Below are positions 7,871 to 17,349 of a stretch of 64,000 bases of DNA, one piece after another (within the stretch, counting starts at the first letter, position 1; each line of letters opens with the position of its first letter). The stretch covers positions 1-64,000 of the forward strand of contig NZ_WWCP01000026.1 in NCBI RefSeq assembly GCF_009857505.1. The letters run 5' to 3'. The notes under the pieces are model-generated. The model saw only the letters and a program-made list of their open reading frames with translations. It did not search any database and was not told where the DNA came from. The position numbers were made by a program, and so were the translations under genes. The stretch is from Duganella lactea. Its GTDB lineage: Bacteria; Pseudomonadota; Gammaproteobacteria; Burkholderiales; Burkholderiaceae_D.

Positions 7871-8974
7871 TCATTGTGCGTAGGGCAAAAGCAGCGCCTC
7901 ATAAGCGCCCAGGATCTGTTCCCACGTGAACGCTTCCGCGTGGCGCGCCAGGCTGGCCTGCCGCATCGCGCTTAGTGCCGCCTCGTCCGGCAGCAACCGG
8001 TCGAGCACTGCCGCGCAATCGTCGGCGCCGCGGAAATAGCGCGCCTGGTCGCCGGCCACCCAGCGATTGAACTGGTTGTCGTGGGCCAGCACCGCGTTGC
8101 CCGCCGCCAGGCTTTCCACCAGCGACGGATTGGTGCCGCCCACCTGGTGGCCATGTACATACAGGCGTGCATAGAAGCGCAGCGCGTTGACGACCTCCTT
8201 GTCGTAGATCGCGCCGACAAACTGCACCTCGTCGCCGGCGGCCGCGCGCACCAGCGACTGGTAAGGGTGCCGCGGATCGTACTTGCCCAGAATGACCAGC
8301 TTGACGCCGCGCGGCCGGCGCGACCACGCCTTCACCACGTCGAGTATCGAGTTCTCCGGTTCCGCGCGCGCGATCAGCACCGCGTAGCCGTTCGGCGTCA
8401 GGCCGTAGGGCCGCAGCGCCTCGACGTTGGCGCTGCGCACCGGGTCGGCGCCATAGGCGATGGTGGTGATCTTGTTGGGCGCCACGCGGGTGCTCAGATG
8501 GGTCTTGATGTGCGGATGATCCGCAATCAGGTGATTGCCCAGCCAGGCGCCGGCCCATTCATTCAGATAAAACCAGAGCTTGGCCAGCATGCCCCATTTC
8601 TGCCGGCGCCATTCGATGCCATCCATATTGATCAGGTTGGTGATGCCCTTGAGCCGGAAATAGCCGCAGAACACCGCCGTGTTATAACCCAGCGTCAGGA
8701 TCAGCCCCGACTCTTTGGCCGCGTGCAGCGTGGATTTCCAGTCAAAAATGATGGTGCCGGCCGCGCCGGGACGCTGCACCGGAATATGCACGCGGCGCAC
8801 GCCCCGCCAGTCATCTTCGTAGATGGCGCTGCCCTCGTCCTCCTGGCAATACACGGTCACGTCCCATCCCTTGGCCACCAGATACAGCGCCAGGTATTCC
8901 GCAAAAGTTTCGAAGCCACCGTGGTTGGCGGGCACACCACGCGTGCCGAGAATCCGGATCACATTTTTTTTCAT
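7871..8974 (-). CDS. Glycosyltransferase with DUF1972 N-terminal domain
   Basis: Cytoplasmic GT-B-fold glycosyltransferase of 367 residues. The N terminus IRILGTRGVPANHGGFETFAE is diagnostic of DUF1972, the acceptor domain found in rhamnosyltransferases such as those acting in capsule and EPS synthesis. The C-terminal half has the GT4 donor site, with GGTNPSLVESLAAGN near residues 275-290. It lies in the eps operon 10 nt downstream of another GT4. The donor sugar is unknown. Confidence 0.88.
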   Translation of the reverse strand: MKKNVIRILGTRGVPANHGGFETFAEYLALYLVAKGWDVTVYCQEDEGSAIYEDDWRGVRRVHIPVQRPGAAGTIIFDWKSTLHAAKESGLILTLGYNTAVFCGYFRLKGITNLINMDGIEWRRQKWGMLAKLWFYLNEWAGAWLGNHLIADHPHIKTHLSTRVAPNKITTIAYGADPVRSANVEALRPYGLTPNGYAVLIARAEPENSILDVVKAWSRRPRGVKLVILGKYDPRHPYQSLVRAAAGDEVQFVGAIYDKEVVNALRFYARLYVHGHQVGGTNPSLVESLAAGNAVLAHDNQFNRWVAGDQARYFRGADDCAAVLDRLLPDEAALSAMRQASLARHAEAFTWEQILGAYEALLLPYAQ

Positions 8975-8984
8975 GTTCAGTCTG

Positions 8985-10109
8985 TCAGTTTTTATGGGCT
9001 ATTTTTTGGGCCAGCTGCCGATAGCGCCGCGCCACCTCGGCCGCCGCGATATCCCACGAGAAGGTCTGCGCCTGCGCCAGCCCCTGCGCGATCAGGCGCG
9101 CCCGCGTGACCGGGCTGGCGATGACCTCGCGCAAGGCGGCGGCCAGGCCGTCCACATCGGTCGAGCCCACCAGCAGGCCGGCCTGGCCCACCACTTCGGT
9201 CAGCGCCGTGTTGTCGGCCACGATGACCGGCACGCCGCTGGCCATCGCCTCCAGCGGCGGCATGCCGAAGCCCTCGGCCAGCGACGGGTAGGCGAACGCC
9301 ATGCAATGGCGGTACAGCACCGGCAGCTCGGCCTCGGCCACGTCCTCCAGCACGATAATCCTGTCGCGCAGCCGGCTGCCGGCCACCTCGGCCAGCATGG
9401 CGGCGAAGCCGAAGTCCTTCTGTCCGACGATCACCAGCGGCGGCGCGTCTTCGCCCAACTGGGCGTAGGCCTTCAACAGCGTCACATGGTTCTTGCGTGG
9501 CTCCAGACGGCCGACCGTCAGCAGATAATTGCCGCTCTCCAGGCCACGCCGCGCCAGCATCTCCGCGCCATCGGCGCCCGGATAAAAGCGGCTGCCGGTC
9601 ACGCCGTTGGGGGTGACCGTGACACGCTCCGGCGACAGCCGGTAACGGCGCTCCAGCTCGCCCTTGGAAAACTGGCTGACGGTAAACACATGCTCCGAGC
9701 GGTAGGCCGCCAGGCGCATCAGGATGCGCGAACGCCAGCGGAACATCGGCTGGAAAAACTGCGGATGGCTTTCAAACAGCACATCGTGGATCGTCACCAT
9801 GGTGCGCGAACGCGACGGCAACGGAATGATGTACTGCGAGTGCAGCAGGTCCAGCTTCAGCGCCCGTTGCAGCCGCGGCAGTTCGCGCGTCAGCCGGCGC
9901 ACCGCGCCGGTATGCGGCAGGCGCTCCACGCGCACATTGGGCAGGTTAAAGCCGGGGTGATCGCGCTTGAACTGTTCGACCTTATCCAGCAGCGCAATGA
10001 ACTCCATCTCCGGACATAACTTGGCAACGCGCGAAAACACTTCCAGCACATGCGATCGCGATCCCTGAAAGATGCCATCGACCACATGCAGATCCAAGCC
10101 TATCCTCAT
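8985..10109 (-). CDS. Glycosyltransferase family 4 (eps operon)
   Basis: GT-B glycosyltransferase of 374 residues. The start MRIGLDLHVVDG is chosen because it lies one base after the stop of the upstream gene. A longer frame exists but would run into that gene. The donor-binding C-terminal domain shows NYLLTVGRLEPRKNH and PSLAEGFGMPPLEAMASG, with the paired acidic residues of GT4 enzymes. Translational coupling with the preceding glycosyltransferase is likely. The linkage formed cannot be predicted. Confidence 0.9.
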   Translation of the reverse strand: MRIGLDLHVVDGIFQGSRSHVLEVFSRVAKLCPEMEFIALLDKVEQFKRDHPGFNLPNVRVERLPHTGAVRRLTRELPRLQRALKLDLLHSQYIIPLPSRSRTMVTIHDVLFESHPQFFQPMFRWRSRILMRLAAYRSEHVFTVSQFSKGELERRYRLSPERVTVTPNGVTGSRFYPGADGAEMLARRGLESGNYLLTVGRLEPRKNHVTLLKAYAQLGEDAPPLVIVGQKDFGFAAMLAEVAGSRLRDRIIVLEDVAEAELPVLYRHCMAFAYPSLAEGFGMPPLEAMASGVPVIVADNTALTEVVGQAGLLVGSTDVDGLAAALREVIASPVTRARLIAQGLAQAQTFSWDIAAAEVARRYRQLAQKIAHKN

Positions 10110-10110
10110 T

Positions 10111-11352
10111 TTAAACACCCTCACTCTTGGTTTGATTCTGCGCCCATCCCGCCTCGATGGCCGCACGCATGGCCGCCAGCGCGGCGGCGACGGCGTCCAC
10201 CGAAAACAGGCGCCGGCCCTTGGCACGGGCCGCCAGATCGACATCGCGACGCTCCAGACAACGGACGATCTGCCCGGCGTAATCGCGCGGCTCGCACGCC
10301 ACCACGCACAGCGCGCGCAACTCCGGCGTCAGTCCGGCCACGCCCTGCGGCGTGCTGACGATCGGACGGTCGGTCATCAGCATGTCCAGCGTTTTGACAT
10401 TGACGCCGCTGCCCGACAACACCGGGTTGAGCAACACGCGGGCGTTGGCCAGCAAGGCCGGCACATCCGCCACATTCGGCAGCAGCTGCAATCTGGCGTC
10501 GCTGGCGACCAGCCGCACCACGTCCTCGCTGGGATTGGAGCCGGCCACCGTCAATGTCGCGTCCGGCGTTTGCCGCCACACCAGCGGCATCACCTCCCGC
10601 ACCAGCCAGCGGATGCCCTGGACGTTGTTGGGCGCATGCAGGTTGCCGAGGAATAGCAGCTGCGGCTGCGGACCATCCGCCGGCGCCGATGGCGGCGTCG
10701 CCAGGAAAGCCGCCTCGGGCAACGGCGGCAGCCAGAAGGCATGACGCACGCCCCTGGCGCGCCAGTAGTCGATATCGTCGGTCGAGATGTCGAACGAAAT
10801 CAGCGCCGACTGCATCATGCGCTGCTCAAAGCGCTCCAGGTGCCAGCAGGCCAGCGACCACGCCAGGCGCTGCCTGAGCTTGCGGGCGGCGGCGGCCTGG
10901 CCGGCAAAGTACTGATGTTCGACATTGTGCGAGCGATAGAACATCGGCAGCGCCAGCGCGGTGCAGATGAAGCGCGCCAGCACACCGCCATACGGGTGCT
11001 CCAGCAGCAAGGCGTCCGGCGCGAACGCGCGCAGGTCTTCGGTCAACGCCGCCATCTCGGCGCGGCGCGGCACCCGCGACGCCGCGTGCGATGGCACACC
11101 GGACAGCATATGCATGGCGCGGCGCCAGTGCTGGCGCAAGCCGCTCTTTCTCTCGAAAATCTTCAGCCCGGCAACCACTTCGTTGACGGCAGCAATCTCG
11201 CGCTCGCCAGGAAGTGCGCCGGGCTCGCACCAGCAGACCAGATAGACGCTGCACCCCAGGCGCTGAAACGCCCGCAATTTACGCCAGATATCCGCGCGGC
11301 CGCCGTGATTGGGCGGATACGGAAACTCCTGAGCGACAACGATTAACCTCAT
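10111..11352 (-). CDS. Glycosyltransferase (GT4-like, eps operon)
   Basis: Predicted glycosyltransferase of 413 residues. The start MRLIVVAQEFPYPPNHGG is preferred over a frame nine residues longer because GAGGG lies about 8 nt before it. It has an N-terminal acceptor half with the PPNHGGR loop and a C-terminal half with LLFLGNLHAPNNV and a GSGVNVKTLDML donor-site segment. The organisation resembles the PEP-CTERM/EPS-associated GT4 proteins. It is coupled to the next glycosyltransferase by a one-base gap. No substrate can be assigned. Confidence 0.85.
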   Translation of the reverse strand: MRLIVVAQEFPYPPNHGGRADIWRKLRAFQRLGCSVYLVCWCEPGALPGEREIAAVNEVVAGLKIFERKSGLRQHWRRAMHMLSGVPSHAASRVPRRAEMAALTEDLRAFAPDALLLEHPYGGVLARFICTALALPMFYRSHNVEHQYFAGQAAAARKLRQRLAWSLACWHLERFEQRMMQSALISFDISTDDIDYWRARGVRHAFWLPPLPEAAFLATPPSAPADGPQPQLLFLGNLHAPNNVQGIRWLVREVMPLVWRQTPDATLTVAGSNPSEDVVRLVASDARLQLLPNVADVPALLANARVLLNPVLSGSGVNVKTLDMLMTDRPIVSTPQGVAGLTPELRALCVVACEPRDYAGQIVRCLERRDVDLAARAKGRRLFSVDAVAAALAAMRAAIEAGWAQNQTKSEGV

Positions 11353-11397
11353 ATTTTTATCCCTCAGCTGACGCATCACCTACACACGATTGCTCAA

Positions 11398-12477
11398 TCA
11401 GCGGCCGCCGGTCAGCACACCCAACACGCCCGGCATAGTTTTGCGCAACATCGACCAGATGAGCAGCGCCAGGGTGATCACAATGACCGGTGGAGCGCCA
11501 TACGCAAACAGGATCACGAGGGTGGAATCACTGCCCGCAGCCGCCTTGAAAAACAGCTTCTTAAAAATCGTCAGCACCGGCTCGTGGCACGCGAACAGGA
11601 AAAAGGCCGCGCCGGAATACCGGATGAAAAAATCCTTCACGCGCTCGAAGCGGCCGATGCCGGCGGCCAGCCAATACGCGCTGGCGACGCCGAGCAGGAT
11701 GCCGACCGCATGCAGGTAATCGATGAAATCACTGCCTTGATAACGCACCTCGGCCACAGCACAGATGGCATACCCGTAGACTATCCAGCGCGGAAATTTG
11801 TTCACCAACAGGCTGCCATCGAGCTTGTAAGCCGCACCGCCCAGCAGGAAAAAAAACACGGCGGGACTGGTCGGCAGCGTGATCGGCCAGAGTTTCAAGA
11901 ACCATAGCACACCCACCACAAAAGCTAGCGCACCGAACAATTTGGGCGTGAGCCACAGCGTGACAATCGCCAGCACCATGCACAGCATCAGATCGCGGAT
12001 GAACCAGAATTGGTAGGCGATCGGCGCGCCGTTATTATTCAACATGATGTGCAGCGCGCCGATGGGGTCGGCCAGGTCAATGGTGGCCGTGCTGGAGGCC
12101 GTGCCGGCCGACGCGCCCATCTGCTGAATCACATAAAAAGCGCATAAGGTCAGCAAGTTCCAGATCAAAAACGGCACCAGCAGCGTGCTGGCCCTGCTAC
12201 GCAGGCCGGCCAGCCACTTGCCGACGCCACGCGTGCCGATCTGCCGGTAGTAAAAGTAGCCGGAGAAATAAAAGAACACCGGCACACTGAGCCGCCCGAT
12301 CACCTGCGAAATGAAGAACATGATGGCGTCGGCTATCCCGTCGCGGCCCTGCAACGAGACGAAGCCGCTACCAAACGCATTGACCGGGTAGTAGGTGTGG
12401 ATCATCACCACGCCGAGCATCAGCGGCAGGCGCAAGAGATCGGGCCACTCCTCCCTGGTTTGATTCAATCCACTCAT
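11398..12477 (-). CDS. Membrane acyltransferase (acyltransferase-3 family)
   Basis: Integral membrane protein of 359 residues with about ten hydrophobic segments, predicted to O-acylate (often O-acetylate) a polysaccharide at the inner membrane. The first segment contains LLRLPLMLGVVMIHTYYP with the conserved His of the acyltransferase-3 family, followed by VPVFFYFSGYFYYRQ. The start MSGLNQTREEW has AGGA at a good distance and follows the upstream stop by 10 nt. It sits in the eps operon, so acylation of the exopolysaccharide is the natural inference. Confidence 0.82.
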   Translation of the reverse strand: MSGLNQTREEWPDLLRLPLMLGVVMIHTYYPVNAFGSGFVSLQGRDGIADAIMFFISQVIGRLSVPVFFYFSGYFYYRQIGTRGVGKWLAGLRSRASTLLVPFLIWNLLTLCAFYVIQQMGASAGTASSTATIDLADPIGALHIMLNNNGAPIAYQFWFIRDLMLCMVLAIVTLWLTPKLFGALAFVVGVLWFLKLWPITLPTSPAVFFFLLGGAAYKLDGSLLVNKFPRWIVYGYAICAVAEVRYQGSDFIDYLHAVGILLGVASAYWLAAGIGRFERVKDFFIRYSGAAFFLFACHEPVLTIFKKLFFKAAAGSDSTLVILFAYGAPPVIVITLALLIWSMLRKTMPGVLGVLTGGR

Positions 12478-12487
12478 ATGTTCCTGA

Positions 12488-13615
12488 TTAACGCTTGTCA
12501 CCACCAAATACCTTCTTCACTTTTTCCAGATAAGAGAAACCTTGCTGCCGGGTCGGTTCGATATAGGAGCCTTCGCCATATTCGTTCCAGCAGCAGATGA
12601 CGCCCATTTTCTTGGTCTTGCCAGGGTTGGCGTTCATGGTGTCCCTGGCCGCTTGCAGATGCGCCTCGAACTCGGTGGGGGTGCTGACCGAATTGTCATG
12701 ATCGGCGTCCTTGCTGCCACCCCACGGCCGCTTGTCCCAGCCTGAGGACATCGGCACGATGAAGGTGCCGTCGGCATGGCTCAGCATCCATTTCCATTGA
12801 TCTTGATAACTTTGATCCAGTTCCGTGTAACTGTGCGACATCGCACGGCCACGGGCAAAACGGAACGAGGCCGGACCGTGAAAGTTGTAGGCGGAAAATC
12901 CGCTGTAGCCGGTCCTGGCGGAATAGTCGAAGCCGGGGCTCAACGCGCCAATGCCGCCGATGAAGCTGATTCCCTCCAGCCCCTCGTCCTTGAAAATGCG
13001 GTCAGCCATCGCGATGAGCTCAGCCGACGTCATGCCGATTTTCTGGGCGTTTTTGTTCAAGACATCGGCGGAGAAAATAAAGACCACCGGCTTGCCATCC
13101 ATGCGCAGATAATCCGGCCGGAACATATAGCGTTGCGCCCAGAAGTGGAACAGGGCCTCGAACTGGTCGCGGCTGAAGATGTAGTCGGTGTGATTCGCCC
13201 ACATGATGGAAAACTTGACGCCGTGGTGGTCCGGCGTGCGCAGATAGGCATTGACGGCGTGATCGAGATGCGGCTTGTTATCGCGCCCCCACAGCCAGTC
13301 AAAGACGACATAGTCGATGCCATACTTCTGCATCCACCCCAGCTGTTGGTTCATGACGGCATCGTCGCCCTCCCGATACCAGCCCAGTACCGGCTCACGC
13401 TCGGGGAAAGGTTTGATCTTCTCCCAGGGCAGCGTATAGGCCGATCCCATCTGGTTGTCTTTCCAGCCCGGAAAATAATACACGCCGATCTGATAATCGG
13501 CCGCCTGCACCGACAGACTCAGCGCGACAGAACACCAGGCAAGCAGCCGCCCGGCGATGCTGAACAGCCGACGGCCCTGACGCGCTTGCCGCAGATTGGC
13601 ACACGGTGAATTCAT
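12488..13615 (-). CDS. Secreted GH99-like (WbsX-type) protein
   Basis: Exported protein of 375 residues with a signal peptide (LLAWCSVALSLSVQA, cleavage near QAA). The rest resembles the GH99-like/WbsX domain: YQIGVYYFPGWKDN near the N terminus, GIDYVVFDWLW, FSIMWANHTDY, and GVICCWNEYGEGSYIEP near the C terminus. Related proteins are endo-alpha-mannosidase-like hydrolases. A mannan-active or EPS-trimming role would fit the manC gene of the same operon, but the family is poorly characterised in bacteria. It is unusual in being exported while most WbsX relatives in O-antigen loci are cytoplasmic. Confidence 0.75.
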   Translation of the reverse strand: MNSPCANLRQARQGRRLFSIAGRLLAWCSVALSLSVQAADYQIGVYYFPGWKDNQMGSAYTLPWEKIKPFPEREPVLGWYREGDDAVMNQQLGWMQKYGIDYVVFDWLWGRDNKPHLDHAVNAYLRTPDHHGVKFSIMWANHTDYIFSRDQFEALFHFWAQRYMFRPDYLRMDGKPVVFIFSADVLNKNAQKIGMTSAELIAMADRIFKDEGLEGISFIGGIGALSPGFDYSARTGYSGFSAYNFHGPASFRFARGRAMSHSYTELDQSYQDQWKWMLSHADGTFIVPMSSGWDKRPWGGSKDADHDNSVSTPTEFEAHLQAARDTMNANPGKTKKMGVICCWNEYGEGSYIEPTRQQGFSYLEKVKKVFGGDKR

Positions 13616-13653
13616 GGCGACTCCTAGACGAAAATAATGATCCCGCTATCGCG

Positions 13654-14646
13654 CTAACGTGCCCCCAGCGGGCCGAACGCGCACAACAAGCCGTTGATGG
13701 CCGCCTTCGCCTGCGGCCAGCGACGGCGCACGACCAGCCTGGCGATATCGATCACACAAAACGCCAGCACACTGGGCAGATAAACCGGATGACGGCGCTT
13801 GGTGAACGCCAGCCGGTTGCGGTACAGATAAAACACCGACAGCGGCGAACCACCGCTGGCGGAGGTGCCGATGGAAGCCCCCTCCTTGTGATACACCAGA
13901 CTTTGCGGCGCGTAAGCGATGGTGAAACGGCCCCTGCCGCGCGTCGCCCAGTCCACCTCCTCAAAATAGAGGAAGTAATCCTCGGTCATCAGGCCGACCT
14001 GTTCGATAAACTCGCGCCGCACCAGCATGGCCGCGCCCACCACATAAGACAGCTGCTGCTCGATAACCTCGGACGTTTGCGGAATCTGGCCGGAGGGGGC
14101 AAACGCGCCGACATGGCGCGAACTGCCCTTCCATGGCGAGAACGCCGCGCCGCCATAGGCCTGAATCATGTGACGCTCGTGGTAGTAAATCAGCGTCGAA
14201 CCACACAGGCCGATGCGCGCGTCCTGCTCCATGCGAGTGACCGCCTGCGCCAACGAATCCGGCGTGACGACGGTGTCGTTGTTCAACAGCCAGACGTAAC
14301 GGCAGGCCGGATCGCTCAGGGCGTGGACGATGCCCGGATTGTTGCCGCCGGCAAAACCCAGGTTAGCGCCGTTGTGCAGCAAACTGAACACGCTGCCCGG
14401 CAGCAGGCGCGGCGCCGCGCCATCCGGCACCTGCCCCGCTTCGGTCCAGCCCTGCGTGCCGAAACGGGCGTCGGCCCAGGCACGCAGACGGATCACGGAT
14501 TCATCGCTGGAGGCGTTATCGCACACAATCACATGGAGCGCGACGCCGGCGCTCTCCATCAGGCTGTCCAGACATTCCAGCGTATCCCGCCAGCCGTTCC
14601 AGTTAAGGATCACGACAGCCACTGGCGGCAGCGCGGTCGCCGCCAT
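13654..14646 (-). CDS. Glycosyltransferase family 2
   Basis: GT-A glycosyltransferase of 330 residues. It starts VAVVILNWNGW with CDNASSDES after the second strand, and LLNNDTVV provides the DxD-like site, as in WbbL-type rhamnosyltransferases. The C terminus contains FLYFEEVDWATRGR, typical of this subgroup, and a possible membrane-associated helix. The ATG at 14646 overlaps the preceding stop codon as TGATG. The earlier TTG in frame is not needed. The gene lies in the eps operon, and the sugar transferred is unknown. Confidence 0.9.
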   Translation of the reverse strand: MAATALPPVAVVILNWNGWRDTLECLDSLMESAGVALHVIVCDNASSDESVIRLRAWADARFGTQGWTEAGQVPDGAAPRLLPGSVFSLLHNGANLGFAGGNNPGIVHALSDPACRYVWLLNNDTVVTPDSLAQAVTRMEQDARIGLCGSTLIYYHERHMIQAYGGAAFSPWKGSSRHVGAFAPSGQIPQTSEVIEQQLSYVVGAAMLVRREFIEQVGLMTEDYFLYFEEVDWATRGRGRFTIAYAPQSLVYHKEGASIGTSASGGSPLSVFYLYRNRLAFTKRRHPVYLPSVLAFCVIDIARLVVRRRWPQAKAAINGLLCAFGPLGAR

Positions 14647-16094
14647 CAAGCCGTTCCCTTTCGGCGCGGCGACACCGCCTTGACCTCGGGCGCGCTATAG
14701 CTGGCAAAGATCGTTATCAGCGCCGCGAACAGCACCACACTGTGCGGACTGACGATCTCCGGTTGCGTGATGCTGAGCCCCATGCAGGCCGGGAAGAACG
14801 ACAAGCCAGCCAGCAGCGTGACGCGATTGCTCTCCTCCACCGCCGCCAGTCCCTTGCGCGCGCCGTTCCAGGCGCGCCAGAAAAACAGCAGGAAGCACAG
14901 CAAGCCCGGTATCCCCAGCTTCACCGCCAGGAAGAAATAGGTGTTGTGGATATACCGCACGTGTTCCGCAAACAGGCGCAACTCATGCAGCCACGGCCGG
15001 TACTCGCCGCCCATGCCGACGCCAAACACCGGGCTGTGCTTCAATGTCCTGATGGCTTCCTGATTTTCCAGCTCGCGCCAGCCATACGAGGTACGCCTGC
15101 CGCCCTCGTTTTTGACGCTGACCAGGCGCTCGCTGATGTTCTCAATGACGGCCGGCTTGACCAGCGCCAGCGTGCCGGCCACCAGCACCGCGCCCGCCGC
15201 CAGTGTCGCCAGCAGTTTGAACGCACGGCCGCCGCCGATAAACATCAGCGGGATCAGCACGCCGATGAAGGTCCAGACCCACAGGCCGCGGCCAAAGTTG
15301 ACATACAGCGCGGCCAGCAATGGCAGCATGGCCAGCGCGCCGATCAGCACATGCACGCGCCGATACAGCATTTGCAGCGACAGCCAGATGATGGCCAGCG
15401 AGACGAACAGGAAGCCCGGCATTTGCACCCGCGTGACATTTTTCCCGGCGCCGGACGAATCCAGCGAGGCCACCAGGCCGCTGACGACCTGAATCCCGGT
15501 GACCCACTGGAACAGCGCCAGCGCCGCCACCGTGTAGGCGATGCCGATCAGCACGCGCATCAGCTTTTGCAGAGGCTCGGCCTGCCCCGCCGTCATGCGC
15601 CACAGGATAGGCAGCCACAGCCAATAGACGAAGGCCCGGCCATCGCGATACATGCTGGGCGCACTGTTATGGAAATACACGATGCCCAACGCAAACGACA
15701 GCGCCACGACGGCAAAGAACCACCACGCGGCGCTACGCAAGCGGCGCGGGAACGGCGGCGCCAGCTGGCCATGCATCACCAGCCGCAGCACCATGACCGC
15801 CATCGTGACCATGGTGGCCACGTCGGCGATCTTGAAGTCGGGCGCGGCCAGCACAATGACGATGCAGGCGCCCAGGCCCAGCCATGGGAACAGCCACAGC
15901 AACGCTAGATAGCCGACCGCGCCCGCCAGCCCCATGCACAGCCACCACGGCAGGATCACGCTGCATAAACCGAGAAACGCGGAAGCCAGGAACACCGGCA
16001 GCCACAGCAGGAACAAGGCTCTGAGATTGGCCCGGGTGAACAGCCCGCCCACGGTCGCGCCGAAGCCGAGCGAGTATTGACGCAAGGTACTCAT
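14646..16094 (-). CDS. O-antigen ligase/polymerase family membrane protein (Wzy-like)
   Basis: Polytopic membrane protein of 482 residues with about 11-12 hydrophobic segments, predicted to polymerise the repeat units. A large periplasmic loop holds GRGLWVW and then the Wzy_C-type block PVFGVGMGGEYRPWL...YIHNTYFFLAVKLG, with the conserved His-Asn. The start MSTLRQYSLGFG follows the pyruvyl transferase stop by one base. In an eps operon a polymerase role is more likely than O-antigen ligation, but sequence alone does not separate them. Confidence 0.8.
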   Translation of the reverse strand: MSTLRQYSLGFGATVGGLFTRANLRALFLLWLPVFLASAFLGLCSVILPWWLCMGLAGAVGYLALLWLFPWLGLGACIVIVLAAPDFKIADVATMVTMAVMVLRLVMHGQLAPPFPRRLRSAAWWFFAVVALSFALGIVYFHNSAPSMYRDGRAFVYWLWLPILWRMTAGQAEPLQKLMRVLIGIAYTVAALALFQWVTGIQVVSGLVASLDSSGAGKNVTRVQMPGFLFVSLAIIWLSLQMLYRRVHVLIGALAMLPLLAALYVNFGRGLWVWTFIGVLIPLMFIGGGRAFKLLATLAAGAVLVAGTLALVKPAVIENISERLVSVKNEGGRRTSYGWRELENQEAIRTLKHSPVFGVGMGGEYRPWLHELRLFAEHVRYIHNTYFFLAVKLGIPGLLCFLLFFWRAWNGARKGLAAVEESNRVTLLAGLSFFPACMGLSITQPEIVSPHSVVLFAALITIFASYSAPEVKAVSPRRKGTA

Positions 16095-16095
16095 C

Positions 16096-17328
16096 TTATT
16101 TCCCGACCACCGCGCCCAGCACCTGCGCCAGGCTGGCCTCGTAGCGGCCAAGGCGCTCTTCCACCCGTTGCAGGCTGGCCCGCACTTTTTCCTTCAACCG
16201 CGCGCGCGCGGTGTAGCCGGCGACGATCTTCTGGCAGACTACATCGTCGCTGTCGGCCTTGCAGTCGGCGATGGTGTCGTAGCCCAGCGTGCCGAACAGG
16301 CCGTTGAACTTGCGGCTGTACGCCATCGGCACCACTGGCACCGCCGCCGAGAAGGCGGCGATGCAGGCGTGCATGCGCGCGCCGGTAAAGAAATCCAGGC
16401 CGGCGATGTAGGATTTGGCTTCGCTCGGCCGGCTGAACACCGGCGCCACGATCACACCCGGAAACTCTTCGGCCAGGCTGAGGCCGCGCGCGTAATCGTC
16501 CTCGCTTCGCATGTCGGGCGTGATCACGTGACCGACCAGATGCACCTCCACCTCGGGCAGGGCCTGGAAGTGGCGGATCAGGCGACGGATGGTGGCCGGA
16601 TAGTCGATGCTCAGCCCAAACTGGTTGCCGCCGGTGTAGCCGCCGTTGAACAGCAGGCCCGACACGTTGATGCCGACCCGGACCTTGCCATTGTCGGCGA
16701 AGCGCCGCGCCCGGAACGGCAGGCGGAAGGCGACGTCGATCGCCTCGCCGGTATTGCCGCGCATACCCAACTGGGCCAGGTAGTCGCTGGACAGCTGGTC
16801 GCGCGCGAACACCTTGCTGCAACGCGCCATGACCTGCTTGGCCAGCGCGCGCGCGGCGGCGCCGTCGAACGGGCCGATGGTCTGCGGCGCCAGGATCAGC
16901 GGCTTGCCCAGGCTACACACGATATTCTTGCTGAGCCAGTAAAAGAAGAAGCGCTTGAAGCCGTAGATATCGGCAAAGCTGTCACCCTCGCCGATGTCGA
17001 TCACCACGTCGCAGCGGCGCACCTGCTCGCGGAAGCTGGCGCGGAACAGGCGCACCCGCTGGTTTTCCAGCGCGTGGCCGGCCTGCGCCAGTTCGGCCGC
17101 CAGCGACGGCAGGCTGTCACTGCCGGAGCCGAGCACGATGAAGCGCACCCGCCGGCCCAGCGATTCGGCGACGCCGCGCACGATGGCGATATTCGATTCC
17201 GTCAGCGCGCCGACGCCCAGATTGCCGGACGACAGCGAATGCCACAACAGGCCGACCGTTATCAGTTTTTCCGGCGACGACGCGGTGTGAGTGGACGGGG
17301 GATGGATTTGATCGATCACGGCATGCAT
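16096..17328 (-). CDS. Polysaccharide pyruvyl transferase family protein
   Basis: Predicted to add a pyruvate ketal to a sugar of the exopolysaccharide, giving it negative charge. The 410 residues show the family features: GLLWHSLSSGNLGVGALTES near the N terminus, DVVIDIGEGDSFADIYG around residue 115, LAPQTIGPF, and a C-terminal segment with FFTGARMHACIAA. It lies 21 nt after epsI in the eps operon. The enzyme would use phosphoenolpyruvate in the cytoplasm. Confidence 0.87.
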   Translation of the reverse strand: MHAVIDQIHPPSTHTASSPEKLITVGLLWHSLSSGNLGVGALTESNIAIVRGVAESLGRRVRFIVLGSGSDSLPSLAAELAQAGHALENQRVRLFRASFREQVRRCDVVIDIGEGDSFADIYGFKRFFFYWLSKNIVCSLGKPLILAPQTIGPFDGAAARALAKQVMARCSKVFARDQLSSDYLAQLGMRGNTGEAIDVAFRLPFRARRFADNGKVRVGINVSGLLFNGGYTGGNQFGLSIDYPATIRRLIRHFQALPEVEVHLVGHVITPDMRSEDDYARGLSLAEEFPGVIVAPVFSRPSEAKSYIAGLDFFTGARMHACIAAFSAAVPVVPMAYSRKFNGLFGTLGYDTIADCKADSDDVVCQKIVAGYTARARLKEKVRASLQRVEERLGRYEASLAQVLGAVVGK

Positions 17329-17349
17329 TGTGTATCTCCAAAAATGTCA

